From a virus: a DNA stretch of 64,000 nt. Position numbers and translations under genes: made by a program. Positions 34,298 to 41,289 of the stretch are shown here, in pieces. How positions within the stretch are numbered: position 1 is the stretch's first letter; each line of letters begins with the position of its first letter. Under the pieces are notes generated by a model. That model was not told the DNA's origin. It made no database searches and worked only from the letters and a program-made list of their open reading frames with translations. The stretch covers positions 24,487-88,486 of IMG/VR virus record IMGVR_UViG_3300030329_001671; one strand, 5' to 3'.

Positions 34298-34825
34298 ATG
34301 AAATTATTCCAATCCTACAGAGTTGTTCCGTGGGAACCTGAAATAATAGCAGTAGATGATTTAGATGATGCTGTCCAATTGATTCACGCTAACCAAGAAG
34401 TTGATGATGAGTTGTTCTATAATACTAAAGATGCTATTGAGTTAGGTGTGGAGGAGCTATACGATTCCGAAGTTGACCTAGAAATGTCGGAACATATAGT
34501 AGTAACTCAGGATAGTTTACAAGCTGTACACCGATATATCTATCCCCAAACTCGTATCCCGAACCAATTTAGAGGAATTCCGATTATAATAAATAATCAT
34601 CTTACTCCAGAACCAACTATTTTATCTAAACTTCTAACTAGGTTTGAGTCTGAGGCTAGAATAGCGTCTATTAGAGATTTAGAAGATTGGTATTGGGATT
34701 TCGGAACTATCAGTCCTTTCGCAGTCGGCAATAACGTAATCGGTGGTATAATACTATCAGCGGTGTCTTGTTTTTTGCAGGGTAATTATTTAGTTGAAGT
34801 CACAGAAGGAGTTCATTATGACTAG
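34298..34825 (+). CDS. Hypothetical protein
   Basis: 175 residues, acidic N-terminal half (DDLDDAVQLIHANQEVDDELFYN), then a mixed region ending in a hydrophobic stretch (VIGGIILSAVSCFL). AGGATAAG precedes ATG. No motif recognised. Confidence 0.65.
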   Translation: MKLFQSYRVVPWEPEIIAVDDLDDAVQLIHANQEVDDELFYNTKDAIELGVEELYDSEVDLEMSEHIVVTQDSLQAVHRYIYPQTRIPNQFRGIPIIINNHLTPEPTILSKLLTRFESEARIASIRDLEDWYWDFGTISPFAVGNNVIGGIILSAVSCFLQGNYLVEVTEGVHYD

Positions 34826-35024
34826 TTTAGCTATGGAAGAAGAACAGAGTTGTTCAACGTGTGGAACGGAGTTAGGTAAATATGAGTTAAATATATGCGA
34901 TGTGTGTAAAACTTGTCCATTCTGTAGTAGTTCTTTTACGGTTACCCACTTGAATGGAATTGTAGTTGAGCGTAGGTGTCATAAATGTAATGCTTATACA
35001 GAAACTTATTTGGATCCAATCTAA
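34818..35024 (+). CDS. Small zinc-ribbon protein
   Basis: 68 residues from ATG 34818 (AGAAGGAG upstream). Four cysteine pairs CSTC, CDVC, CPFC and CHKC give two potential zinc sites (double zinc ribbon). Could bind nucleic acid or host transcription machinery; unproven. Confidence 0.65.
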   Translation: MTSLAMEEEQSCSTCGTELGKYELNICDVCKTCPFCSSSFTVTHLNGIVVERRCHKCNAYTETYLDPI

Positions 35025-35027
35025 CAA

Positions 35028-35237
35028 ATGCAAAAAATAGAAAACGCTGTTAACGTGTCCGTTTTGGAGGCACGAGAAATCATTAGTCGATTAGAGGAAT
35101 GTGTGGCTGATGTGAAAATGGGAGTTCCGATTACAGAATGCGATCTGGATTTACATTTAGACAGGTTGATGAAGGTAGTAGATAGGGTTTTCAGTAAGGA
35201 TCAACCTCATATTCCAACCCCGGAAGTCCCTTTTTAG
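35028..35237 (+). CDS. Small hypothetical protein
   Basis: 69 residues, helical and acidic with a Pro-rich end. Three bases after the previous stop, one before the next start. No motif. Confidence 0.6.
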   Translation: MQKIENAVNVSVLEAREIISRLEECVADVKMGVPITECDLDLHLDRLMKVVDRVFSKDQPHIPTPEVPF

Positions 35238-35238
35238 A

Positions 35239-35631
35239 ATGGTTATGGAGATAACAGGACTTATGGAGAGTATAAGTAAGCTTTATGTCGATGTAGATGA
35301 AACGTTGATATTTTGGCCTAATCCGGATAAACCATACGTTGGAGAATACACTGTCAACAAGGATTTGGTGGATGTTTTACATAAAGTATTAGAAAAGAAT
35401 TTATACGATGTGTACATTTGGTCGGGTGGTGGTAAAGTTCATGCAGAGTCGATTAGTAGAAAACTTTTTGGGAACTACGACTTGCCATCTTATGGTAAAT
35501 TTCAAATTTGGTGGACACATATCACGGAAGAAGATTTTGCCATAGATAACAGAAGGCAGGAAGAAAGACGTTACTTAGAAAAATTTAAAAAGGTGTTCTC
35601 GCCTAGCGAATTTATACAGGAGTACAAATGA
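35239..35631 (+). CDS. HAD-like phosphatase
   Basis: 130 residues. Motif I LYVDVDETLIFWP (DxDxT/L type) and the small-domain layout (VYIWSGGGKVHAESISRKL with Ser as motif II; EEDFAIDNRR as motif IV) fit a minimal HAD hydrolase, e.g. a nucleotidase or polynucleotide 3'-phosphatase. ATG 35239 and internal ATGs at 35245 and 35263 are possible starts. Overlaps the thioredoxin start. Confidence 0.7.
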   Translation: MVMEITGLMESISKLYVDVDETLIFWPNPDKPYVGEYTVNKDLVDVLHKVLEKNLYDVYIWSGGGKVHAESISRKLFGNYDLPSYGKFQIWWTHITEEDFAIDNRRQEERRYLEKFKKVFSPSEFIQEYK

Positions 35632-35963
35632 TTTCGGTATCAAATGAAACATTCGACAAACTTGTTTTGGAAGCCAGTGAAAAACGACCAATTGTGTTAG
35701 ATATGTGGGCAGAATGGTGCGGCCCGTGTAAAGTATTTTCCCCAACGTATGAAAAAGTCTCTGAAGACTATTCCGATTCTATGGATTTTTATAAGTTGAA
35801 TATAGATGAAAATCCAGAGTTAGCAGATAAATACGGTATAAAGAGCATACCCACAGTACTGGTGTTTAATAACTCCGAACCAATAGATCAAGTTGTGGGG
35901 ATTATTCCAGAAGATAAATTGCGCTATGAATTAGAGTATGTTTTGTCTATTACGCAAAATTAA
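35628..35963 (+). CDS. Thioredoxin
   Basis: 111 residues, ATGA overlap with HAD gene. Active site WAEWCGPCK at ~27-35 and cis-Pro motif SIPTVLVF are intact. A phage thioredoxin could re-reduce the class II RNR or act as polymerase processivity factor (T7 precedent with host thioredoxin). Typical single-domain length. Confidence 0.93.
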   Translation: MISVSNETFDKLVLEASEKRPIVLDMWAEWCGPCKVFSPTYEKVSEDYSDSMDFYKLNIDENPELADKYGIKSIPTVLVFNNSEPIDQVVGIIPEDKLRYELEYVLSITQN

Positions 35964-35997
35964 CCGTATAATAAAGTAGGGAGTTTTATAACTTCCT
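35960..35997 (+). promoter_or_regulatory. Extended -10 promoter followed by hairpin
   Basis: CCGTATAATAAA (TATAAT 35967-35972) with TTGTCT 18 bases upstream as weak -35. AGGGAGTT (35978-35985) pairs with AACTTCCT (35990-35997) with loop TTAT, then TTTATAT. Same arrangement (promoter, then hairpin within ~25 bases) as at 29.2 and 52.1 kb. Drives the 36.0-39.0 kb genes. Confidence 0.6.
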
Positions 35998-36021
35998 TTA
36001 TATAGTAAACAAGGGGTATTA

Positions 36022-37146
36022 ATGAAACTACGTAACTTTTTAGGGGCTGTGAAAGACTTGATTCTGATGCCCTTTAAGAAAACTCCTGTTAGAAAATTAG
36101 GAACACTTCTACTTTGGACACCAAAAAAGATTGGATGGGTTCTTAGGAAAATACTCCATGGTATTGTAATAGGTCCTAGTTACGTATTTAGAGCGATTAT
36201 AAAATCCCCTAAGAAAGCGTTTAGAAAAGCTATGATTATTAGAGATTGGATGTTGGAAAAGATAGATTACCTAGAAGCGGAGTCGGCCAAGTGGAAGCGT
36301 ACATTCCAGATTATAAAGTCTCCATACAGTTTACTACTAAAGATGGGATTCTCACCCCAGTATGCGATTGGTTTAATAGCTGTAGGTACGACTGCTACTA
36401 CTGGTGTTGTGGCAAACGAAGCTATGAAGCCACCGTCTTTCGCAGCAGGAGACCCCGGCATTTATAATGCACCGACAGACTCACCTATATTTAGTGCTAA
36501 AGAATTTAATACGTTGCGCCTAGATTTGGGTACAACTCCTATTGGGTTAGTTGAAATCTCAGATATTACTGTAGGTACGGCATATAGTAACTCTGCTTTG
36601 CCTCAAGGTGAAACAAAGCCTGTAATCGTTGGTGGTTTGCCGGCGGTTTCCGATCCTGCCTTTGCGGAAACGTTCCTTGAGGTTGGACACATGACTGTGG
36701 AGAAGTGGAGGTGTGACCAACTGTTGCTAACTAATATTGAGGCTCATGATCTCATAGTCAGGGATAATGCTTCAGATGGGCAATCAATCTCTGCAACTGC
36801 GGGTACTCCAAGAGACCGGGGTATTTCTGGTGGTAACAGAGCAGCGGATATGTACACAAGCGGTGGCTACTATGACCAAGTGAAAATCACAGCAGCAACC
36901 ACAAACGTAAACGGAAAGATCGACAGACTAGTTCTAAACAACCTCTACACGAAAGGTGGGGCTTGTGTTCTCGACAGAATCAAGGCGGGTACACTGGAAA
37001 TAATTTTGAATGAGGTTGGACTTGGTAATGGTTTTGCGACTAAGGAATTCCAAATAGCTACTAGCGTTGTATACAAAAACTTCACAAACGAAGACAACGT
37101 AGAAGTTTCTATTGCATCCGCTCCTGCCGCAGCGGGACCAAGCTAG
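36022..37146 (+). CDS. Hypothetical protein, amphipathic N-terminus and beta-rich C-terminus
   Basis: 374 residues, AAGGGG before ATG. The first ~130 residues are strongly basic and hydrophobic (several KTPVRKLG, SPKKAFRKAM stretches, then IGLIAVGTTATTGVVA, a possible membrane segment); the C-terminal ~220 residues are beta-rich (VKITAATTNVNGKIDRLVLNN) like a beta-helix. Could be a membrane-contacting virion or host-envelope protein. No family recognised. Confidence 0.65.
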   Translation: MKLRNFLGAVKDLILMPFKKTPVRKLGTLLLWTPKKIGWVLRKILHGIVIGPSYVFRAIIKSPKKAFRKAMIIRDWMLEKIDYLEAESAKWKRTFQIIKSPYSLLLKMGFSPQYAIGLIAVGTTATTGVVANEAMKPPSFAAGDPGIYNAPTDSPIFSAKEFNTLRLDLGTTPIGLVEISDITVGTAYSNSALPQGETKPVIVGGLPAVSDPAFAETFLEVGHMTVEKWRCDQLLLTNIEAHDLIVRDNASDGQSISATAGTPRDRGISGGNRAADMYTSGGYYDQVKITAATTNVNGKIDRLVLNNLYTKGGACVLDRIKAGTLEIILNEVGLGNGFATKEFQIATSVVYKNFTNEDNVEVSIASAPAAAGPS

Positions 37147-37367
37147 TGGGCGATTTCCGTATAATATCTGAAGACGTAATTGTTGCCTCAAACAAAGCTT
37201 CGTATGACTTTTTAAAGTCTAACTATCCTAGTCTAAGCACGACTGAATCTGTAGTTAAATCCCAAGTTAATGAACTTCTAGAGGGGTATGTTATCCCGCC
37301 CGAAGATAAAGAAAGTATGGTATCATCTATACAACGTAATGGAATGAGTATCCGATATACAGCGTAA
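37146..37367 (+). CDS. Small hypothetical protein
   Basis: 73 residues, GTG start overlapping the upstream stop. Mixed alpha/beta; no motif. Confidence 0.55.
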   Translation: MGDFRIISEDVIVASNKASYDFLKSNYPSLSTTESVVKSQVNELLEGYVIPPEDKESMVSSIQRNGMSIRYTA

Positions 37368-37377
37368 GGAGATAGGT

Positions 37378-37668
37378 ATGGATTGTTATATGTGGGTGGA
37401 AGCATCAACTGGAGATAGTCTGATGATTCCCTACAATGATGCGTCTGAGACATTTTTAAATGCTCAGTTTTCAAGTTTGGTGGAGAAACCAAATAACTCT
37501 TTTGTCAAAACTCATAAGGCGTATGTACTTCCGTCATCAGGTTCGGATTTAACTAAATTTAATAGCCTTTTAGATGCTAATTGTAGCCACACTGTTATTA
37601 CTCACGACACTTGTGACGAAGATCCCGACTGTGATTCCAAGATACGACTTATACCTCAGGCATCTTAA
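37378..37668 (+). CDS. Small hypothetical protein
   Basis: 96 residues, AAGGAGAT before ATG. Contains CDEDPDCD near the C-terminus, a possible metal site. Not recognised. Confidence 0.6.
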   Translation: MDCYMWVEASTGDSLMIPYNDASETFLNAQFSSLVEKPNNSFVKTHKAYVLPSSGSDLTKFNSLLDANCSHTVITHDTCDEDPDCDSKIRLIPQAS

Positions 37669-37670
37669 GT

Positions 37671-37802
37671 ATGAAATTATCTCAAGACGTATTTGTAGTA
37701 GGTAGTAACTCAAAGTTCCCTCAGTGTTCAGTAAAGAAGTGTTTTTATACTGTTGCGAAAGACGGGTTATGTAAGAAGCATTTAGAAAGGATAGATAGGT
37801 GA
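37671..37802 (+). CDS. Tiny Cys-containing protein
   Basis: 43 residues (ATG 37671). CSVKKCFY ... LCKKHLE gives a Cx4C...CxxH pattern, a possible zinc knuckle. Overlaps the next GTG (GTGA). Confidence 0.5.
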   Translation: MKLSQDVFVVGSNSKFPQCSVKKCFYTVAKDGLCKKHLERIDR

Positions 37803-37942
37803 CATCAGACTCCTATTGGAACGACCATTTTGATGAGTGTCCCGCCGGGGCAGAAGAAAAAGATTGGGTAGAGAATCCAGTCTGTAGATGTGATTCTATA
37901 ATGAAGACTCTAGAAGCTTTAGATACAGTAGAGGAGTATTAA
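37799..37942 (+). CDS. Tiny acidic protein
   Basis: 47 residues, GTG 37799 in a GTGA overlap, ending TAATG with the next gene. Acidic with CPAG...CRCD cysteines. AAAGGATAG upstream. Function unknown. Confidence 0.45.
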   Translation: MTSDSYWNDHFDECPAGAEEKDWVENPVCRCDSIMKTLEALDTVEEY

Positions 37943-38271
37943 TGACTAGGAATACACATACAATAATTCGTAATATCGGCGGGAAGTATGTAAGAAAGAT
38001 AGTACCGGCTGACCCGGAATCTATCCCAATATCCCATCACATTAACCTAGCTAAAGAGATGCTTGCTGAAAACATAGCTACAGTACCACCCCACGGTTGC
38101 AAGAGAGAAAGAGTATTAGATGTACTCAATAAAGTAGACTTATCGAATGTAGGTAGATTAGACCCATTTGTAGAAGCCTTACAGGCCATAGTGGTACTTA
38201 GTAATGATGATGAAGTAGTAATATTAGCAGACAGAGCTCTAGAGGTGTATTATGACCAGTATAAGTCTTAA
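37942..38271 (+). CDS. Hypothetical protein
   Basis: 109 residues, TAATG start with GAGGAG upstream. Mainly helical, with a KYVRKIVPADPE N-terminal strand. No motif; tightly coupled to neighbours. Confidence 0.6.
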   Translation: MTRNTHTIIRNIGGKYVRKIVPADPESIPISHHINLAKEMLAENIATVPPHGCKRERVLDVLNKVDLSNVGRLDPFVEALQAIVVLSNDDEVVILADRALEVYYDQYKS

Positions 38272-38536
38272 AGACGTAGTAGATGACATTATAGAAGGAA
38301 ACGGCAGGAGTAAAGAAGGGGGAGAGACTATAACTCATATAATTGAGTACCATAACATCTTCGACCGCTCCCCTACGTGGAAACTATGCCGGGATGAAAA
38401 AGAATATAAGCATGCTATGGAAACTGGAGCATTCATCAACCCTAGACTAATCTGGCAGAGAGAAGAAACAAGTGACGAGGACGACTCCTCCCCCACTATC
38501 CCAGATGATGATGTGCTTGAGTTTCATTTAAGGTAA
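38252..38536 (+). CDS. Hypothetical acidic protein
   Basis: 94 residues; overlaps upstream gene by 20 bases. Acidic C-terminus (TSDEDDSSPTIPDDDVLEF). Not recognised. Confidence 0.55.
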   Translation: MTSISLKDVVDDIIEGNGRSKEGGETITHIIEYHNIFDRSPTWKLCRDEKEYKHAMETGAFINPRLIWQREETSDEDDSSPTIPDDDVLEFHLR

Positions 38537-38559
38537 GTAATGTATCAAAAGGAAGACTA

Positions 38560-38796
38560 ATGCAATCAGAACACAGAAGATGGATGACAGAACGAAGTTA
38601 CACAGACAAAGTAGACGATGCTTTAATTGAGTTAGAATTCTTAGCGAAACGTATAAATAGGATAGAGCGCAAGATAAGTAAGATGAATAAAGATTTCTTC
38701 AGAGTAACCAAAGCCCGCTCGAAGAAAAAGAAGGGACAACAGAACAAGTACGTAAGAAAACAATTAGTAGGTGTACTAGACGAAAAGGAAACATAA
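38560..38796 (+). CDS. Small basic coiled-coil protein
   Basis: 78 residues. Heptad-like segment (DALIELEFLAKRINRIERKI) then basic KARSKKKKGQQNKYVRKQ, suggesting a nucleic-acid-binding dimer. AAAAGGAAG upstream. Confidence 0.6.
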   Translation: MQSEHRRWMTERSYTDKVDDALIELEFLAKRINRIERKISKMNKDFFRVTKARSKKKKGQQNKYVRKQLVGVLDEKET

Positions 38797-38981
38797 TGTC
38801 CTTATACAACATAGACCAAACAAATAACCCATGTGTAGTATGCGGAAAACCCTCAACAATAATACAGACTGAAACTCACTACTGCTCCCCCTGCTACTAC
38901 CAAAGATACATAAAAACAATACATAATTATACCGACCAAGGACTCAATACTGACCTATGTCAAGACTTCGGAACTAAGTAA
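38796..38981 (+). CDS. Small zinc-ribbon protein
   Basis: 61 residues, ATG overlapping the upstream TAA by one base. CVVC and CSPC pairs 18 residues apart form a likely zinc site. Last gene of the 36-39 kb operon. Confidence 0.6.
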   Translation: MSLYNIDQTNNPCVVCGKPSTIIQTETHYCSPCYYQRYIKTIHNYTDQGLNTDLCQDFGTK

Positions 38982-39017
38982 AATTAGTAAATCTCTAAAA
39001 TAATAAGAAATAACCTC

Positions 39018-39029
39018 ATATAGTATAAT
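39018..39029 (+). promoter_or_regulatory. Possible extended -10 promoter
   Basis: ATATAGTATAAT, TATAAT at 39024-39029; weak -35. Shares the GTATAATA core with the structural-operon promoters, but no gene follows for 600 bases. Confidence 0.4.
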
Positions 39030-39235
39030 AGAAAGTACAGTCACCGTGTAATAATAAGCCTGTTTTACGATGGAACATAAGTATTTTACGATAAATATAT
39101 TTCAAAATATTTCAAATCAGTTCAAATTAGTGTTTTCATGGCCATATTTTCGGCTGAATGTCAAATCCAAAACTATCTTATATAATTATATGGTGAGTTC
39201 AAATCATAAGGTTTTGCCCCTAGGGAAACATAAAA

Positions 39236-39527
39236 AGGGAATTGGGAATCCGGGGAATCGGGAATTCGGGGAAACACTGGGGAATCGGCAATTACGGGGA
39301 ATCGGGAATGCAGGGAATCGGGAATGTGTGGGCAATGCGGGAATACGCAGGGGAATAGGGGAATACGGGAATGTACAGGCAATGTAGGGAATACGGGAAT
39401 ATATAGGGAATCTGGGAATTGGGGGAATTAGAACATACGTTCTAAAGGAATTCGTAAATTAGGGAATTAGGGAATGTAGGAATTCGTAAATTAAATTAAG
39501 GAATTCGACGACTTATAGGGAATTGCC
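39236..39527 (+). repeat. GGGAAT short-repeat cluster
   Basis: I count 21 exact GGGAAT hexamers in about 290 bases on the + strand, with variants GGCAAT and GGAATT between them. Spacing is irregular (7-20 bases), so it is not a simple tandem array. G-runs every ~10-14 bases. Three reverse copies (ATTCCC) lie at 42285-42310. Candidate iteron-like origin or protein-loading site; no function proven. Confidence 0.8.
39429..39444. promoter_or_regulatory. Operator-like palindrome TAGAACAtacgTTCTA
   Basis: TAGAACATACGTTCTA, copy 1 of 5 of the TAGAACA-NN-TGTTCTA palindrome (GAAC-N4-GTTC core, like Gram-positive LexA boxes). Lies inside the GGGAAT cluster. Confidence 0.6.
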
Positions 39528-39638
39528 CCTAGAAAAACACAAGCGAATTCGTAATTCTTCCCCGGCGGAATGACCGGGATCGGGGAATCTAAATAAAAAT
39601 TCTAAATTTTTCCAGTAGCAGCTGGAGGGGGAATAAGA

Positions 39639-39833
39639 ATGGCACGAAGAGGAGTAAAGTCATTGCAAGAGGAATTAGAGGAATACCAAGAGTATCCGGC
39701 AAAAGATTTGCATGACCGGACCCAGCACGAAATTTTAGAAAAACTTTACTGGCAACTGGTTTATACCCGGCAAGTACTTACTGGAATGGGAATGGTCGTC
39801 ATCGTCGTCTTGATCCTGCTGATGCTAAAATAG
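39639..39833 (+). CDS. Small membrane protein
   Basis: 64 residues with a helical charged N-terminus and a C-terminal membrane segment (MGMVVIVVLILLMLK). GGAGGGGGA upstream of ATG. It contains one in-frame copy of the AAAATTTAGAAAAA motif (EILEK). Tail-anchored topology; function unknown. Confidence 0.6.
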   Translation: MARRGVKSLQEELEEYQEYPAKDLHDRTQHEILEKLYWQLVYTRQVLTGMGMVVIVVLILLMLK

Positions 39834-39927
39834 AACAGGTGTTCTAAATTTCACGAATAAATTGGGCAGGGTCGGCGTCTTCCTTTTTGGCCCTTACTTC
39901 GTGAACTTAGTTCTCTCTTTTTATGTT
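39829..39927 (-). ncRNA. Candidate reverse-strand small RNA
   Basis: Predicted from the reverse consensus promoter at 39934-39962. No ATG-started frame follows on the - strand. The stretch holds an 8-bp inverted repeat TTCACGAA (39850-39857) / TTCGTGAA (39898-39905) and ends at the palindrome plus T-run. Could be a regulatory RNA or simply a promoter opposing the early genes. Inference only. Confidence 0.4.
39831..39846. promoter_or_regulatory. Operator-like palindrome TAGAACAGGTGTTCTA
   Basis: Perfect 16-bp palindrome, copy 2 of 5. It overlaps the stop of the 39639 gene and lies downstream of a reverse promoter; on the - strand it is followed by TTTTAG, so it could also end a reverse transcript. 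Confidence 0.65.
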
Positions 39928-39933
39928 ACTTAT

Positions 39934-39962
39934 ATTATAACATACACTTCTACCCTTGTCAA
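39934..39962 (-). promoter_or_regulatory. Perfect sigma70 promoter, reverse strand
   Basis: Read on the - strand: TTGACA (39962-39957), 17-base spacer, TATAAT (39939-39934). It is the only full consensus reverse promoter I found in a window whose genes are all on the + strand. Confidence 0.75.
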
Positions 39963-39981
39963 GTCTTTTTGGAGGCAATTT

Positions 39982-40113
39982 ATGAAACAGGCCGAACTTA
40001 CCCGGTTGATGGCTGAGGCCGAGCGGGCGGAGGAAGAAGATTATCAGCTGGCTATCATGAAATATCTCTCTGTTATAGCTCATTCCCTACTTATAGCTGA
40101 CGAAGACGACTGA
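39982..40113 (+). CDS. Tiny helical protein
   Basis: 43 residues from ATG 39982 with GGAGG upstream. Helical with acidic stretch AEAERAEEEDY. The longer open frame (from 39862) has no site. Unknown function. Confidence 0.55.
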   Translation: MKQAELTRLMAEAERAEEEDYQLAIMKYLSVIAHSLLIADEDD

Positions 40114-40265
40114 CTGGAGGAATAGAGCTCCAGTTCAGGCAGCTGAAAAATTTAGAAAAACTTCCCAGTAGCCAGATCCCAGCTACCCAGTGTTTCAGGT
40201 CTCCCGGTGTTCCCGGCCAGATCCGGGGCAAAAATTTAGAAAAGTTGTAATTTCTTATAAAGGTG

Positions 40266-40294
40266 TTGACATGTCCTGAGCTGTCTGTTATTAT
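40266..40294 (+). promoter_or_regulatory. Sigma70 promoter
   Basis: TTGACA-17-TATTAT, 30 bases before the 40324 gene. A copy of the A-rich motif (40230) lies upstream. Confidence 0.85.
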
Positions 40295-40323
40295 ATAAGC
40301 ACACAAACAGGAAGGAAAGAAAA

Positions 40324-40602
40324 ATGTATAAGTTCTTCAGCACACCGTCACACGGATACCTAGCTGTTCCGACAGCAGACTACGAAGCTAGCGGATATAA
40401 GGCTTCCCGCTTCTCCTACAAGCTAGGAGAGCAGTTAGTCTACCTAGAGGAAGATTGCGACGCTAGAGGCTTCATGGACGCTTTCAACGTGTCACTTGAC
40501 GACGTAAAGGAAGTTGTGATAGACTACGACCTAACGCAACGAAAGTCTCTCGAACCGATGAGTGGCGAAGGTTTTGAACTAAGAATAGGAACGGGATACT
40601 AA
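40324..40602 (+). CDS. Small hypothetical protein
   Basis: 92 residues, GGAAGGAAAG before ATG, own promoter. Mixed alpha/beta, acidic. First of a four-gene unit (40324-41114). Not recognised. Confidence 0.65.
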   Translation: MYKFFSTPSHGYLAVPTADYEASGYKASRFSYKLGEQLVYLEEDCDARGFMDAFNVSLDDVKEVVIDYDLTQRKSLEPMSGEGFELRIGTGY

Positions 40603-40603
40603 A

Positions 40604-40696
40604 ATGATTAGATGTAACGAGTGTGGACGAGCATTCGACCTGAACGATACTCGTGATGCCGATGAGTGGTATCACGGTCATGACTGTGAGGTATAA
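40604..40696 (+). CDS. Zinc-knuckle micropeptide
   Basis: 30 residues: CNEC near the start and HGHDC at the end make a complete CxxC...HxxxC-like zinc site. One base after the previous stop, so likely translationally coupled. Its compact metal motif makes it more than a chance frame. Confidence 0.5.
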   Translation: MIRCNECGRAFDLNDTRDADEWYHGHDCEV

Positions 40697-40697
40697 A

Positions 40698-40823
40698 ATG
40701 ACTTATGTAGTATGGGTTGGTGGTGTAGACGACCACTACCAAACAAAAGAAGAAGCAGAGCAAGCAACCAAAGAATGGAAAGAGAAAGGCTACGACGATG
40801 TTATCCTTGAACTACGACCATGA
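40698..40823 (+). CDS. Small hypothetical protein
   Basis: 41 residues: MTYVVWVGGVDDHYQTKEEA then EWKEKGYDDVILE, a beta-alpha-beta-like small domain. Begins one base after the previous stop. Confidence 0.5.
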   Translation: MTYVVWVGGVDDHYQTKEEAEQATKEWKEKGYDDVILELRP

Positions 40824-40850
40824 ATGTGCGGAAAGGAAAATTTAGAAAAA

Positions 40851-41114
40851 ATGACGACTAAACAACGATATGAAAAAATGTTTGTGACGGTTCCTGAGTC
40901 TGCATTAGACGACCCTAACCATGAATCCGCAATAGAGGACATGAATGGGTACATCGAGCGTATGGGGGGAACCGCACACGCTCCTGATGGTATGGACTAC
41001 TCTTGGACTGTTCCCGCTCACTGGACCTTTAGGTTCTACGAGCGATTCAAGTCCTTTGGTCTCAATGCTAGAGTACTTCCCGGTTCGCATTGGTTTGGAA
41101 TGTTAGAAAATTAG
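40851..41114 (+). CDS. Hypothetical protein
   Basis: 87 residues from ATG 40851, with AAAGGA upstream separated from ATG by one copy of the A-rich motif, the same layout as the 42042 gene. The frame extends in-phase to ATG 40824, which would add nine residues encoded by the motif. Contains FYERFKSFGLNARVLPGSHWF. Not recognised. Confidence 0.6.
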   Translation: MTTKQRYEKMFVTVPESALDDPNHESAIEDMNGYIERMGGTAHAPDGMDYSWTVPAHWTFRFYERFKSFGLNARVLPGSHWFGMLEN

Positions 41115-41117
41115 GGG

Positions 41118-41146
41118 TTGACAAGCATAAAAGTTTATGCTATAAT
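41118..41146 (+). promoter_or_regulatory. Perfect sigma70 promoter
   Basis: TTGACA-17-TATAAT, exact consensus. No gene follows; it appears to drive the small structured RNA at 41153. Confidence 0.9.
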
Positions 41147-41152
41147 ATAGTC

Positions 41153-41230
41153 AAGCTAGTGAGGCGGGCATGGTCAGACATTCCCTTATGAAGATAAGAT
41201 GACACGCTGAAACCGCCCGCCCCTAGCAGA
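41153..41230 (+). ncRNA. Candidate small structured RNA
   Basis: Starts about 7 bases after a perfect promoter. GCTAG (41155) pairs with CTAGC (41223-41227) and GGCGGGC (41163-41169) with GCCCGCC (41215-41221), a closing stem of 12 bp; inside are GTCA/TGAC and CTTAT/ATAAG with a GAAG loop. No open frame of note. Lacks a T-tract, so its 3' end is uncertain. Family unknown. Confidence 0.6.
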
Positions 41231-41254
41231 AAAAATATTAGAAAAAGATAGGTG

Positions 41255-41283
41255 TTGACATGTAGTAAAAAGTATGCTACAAT
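41255..41283 (+). promoter_or_regulatory. Sigma70 promoter for large ncRNA
   Basis: TTGACA-17-TACAAT, just after a motif copy at 41231. Confidence 0.85.
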
Positions 41284-41289
41284 ATATGT

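Larger units (their letters stand above)
38982..39638 (+). other. 657-bp intergenic region with repeats and control signals
   Basis: No convincing gene. It contains an extended -10 promoter (TATAAT 39024-39029), an AT-rich part (39030-39200), a GGGAAT repeat cluster (39236-39527), an operator-like palindrome (39429-39444) and, at its right end, a reverse copy of the AAAATTTAGAAAAA motif (about 39596-39613). An open frame 39070-39387 is mostly a translation of the repeats. The combination would suit a replication origin or a region boundary; unproven. Confidence 0.7.

Noticed and set aside
39070-39387. 105-residue open frame over the GGGAAT cluster
   Set aside because: Second half is a translation of the repeat (GIGNPGNRE-type); no ribosome site; composition unlike a protein.
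39236-39527. CRISPR array
   Set aside because: Repeat unit is only 6 bases with irregular 1-14-base spacing; no 23-40-base repeats or cas genes.
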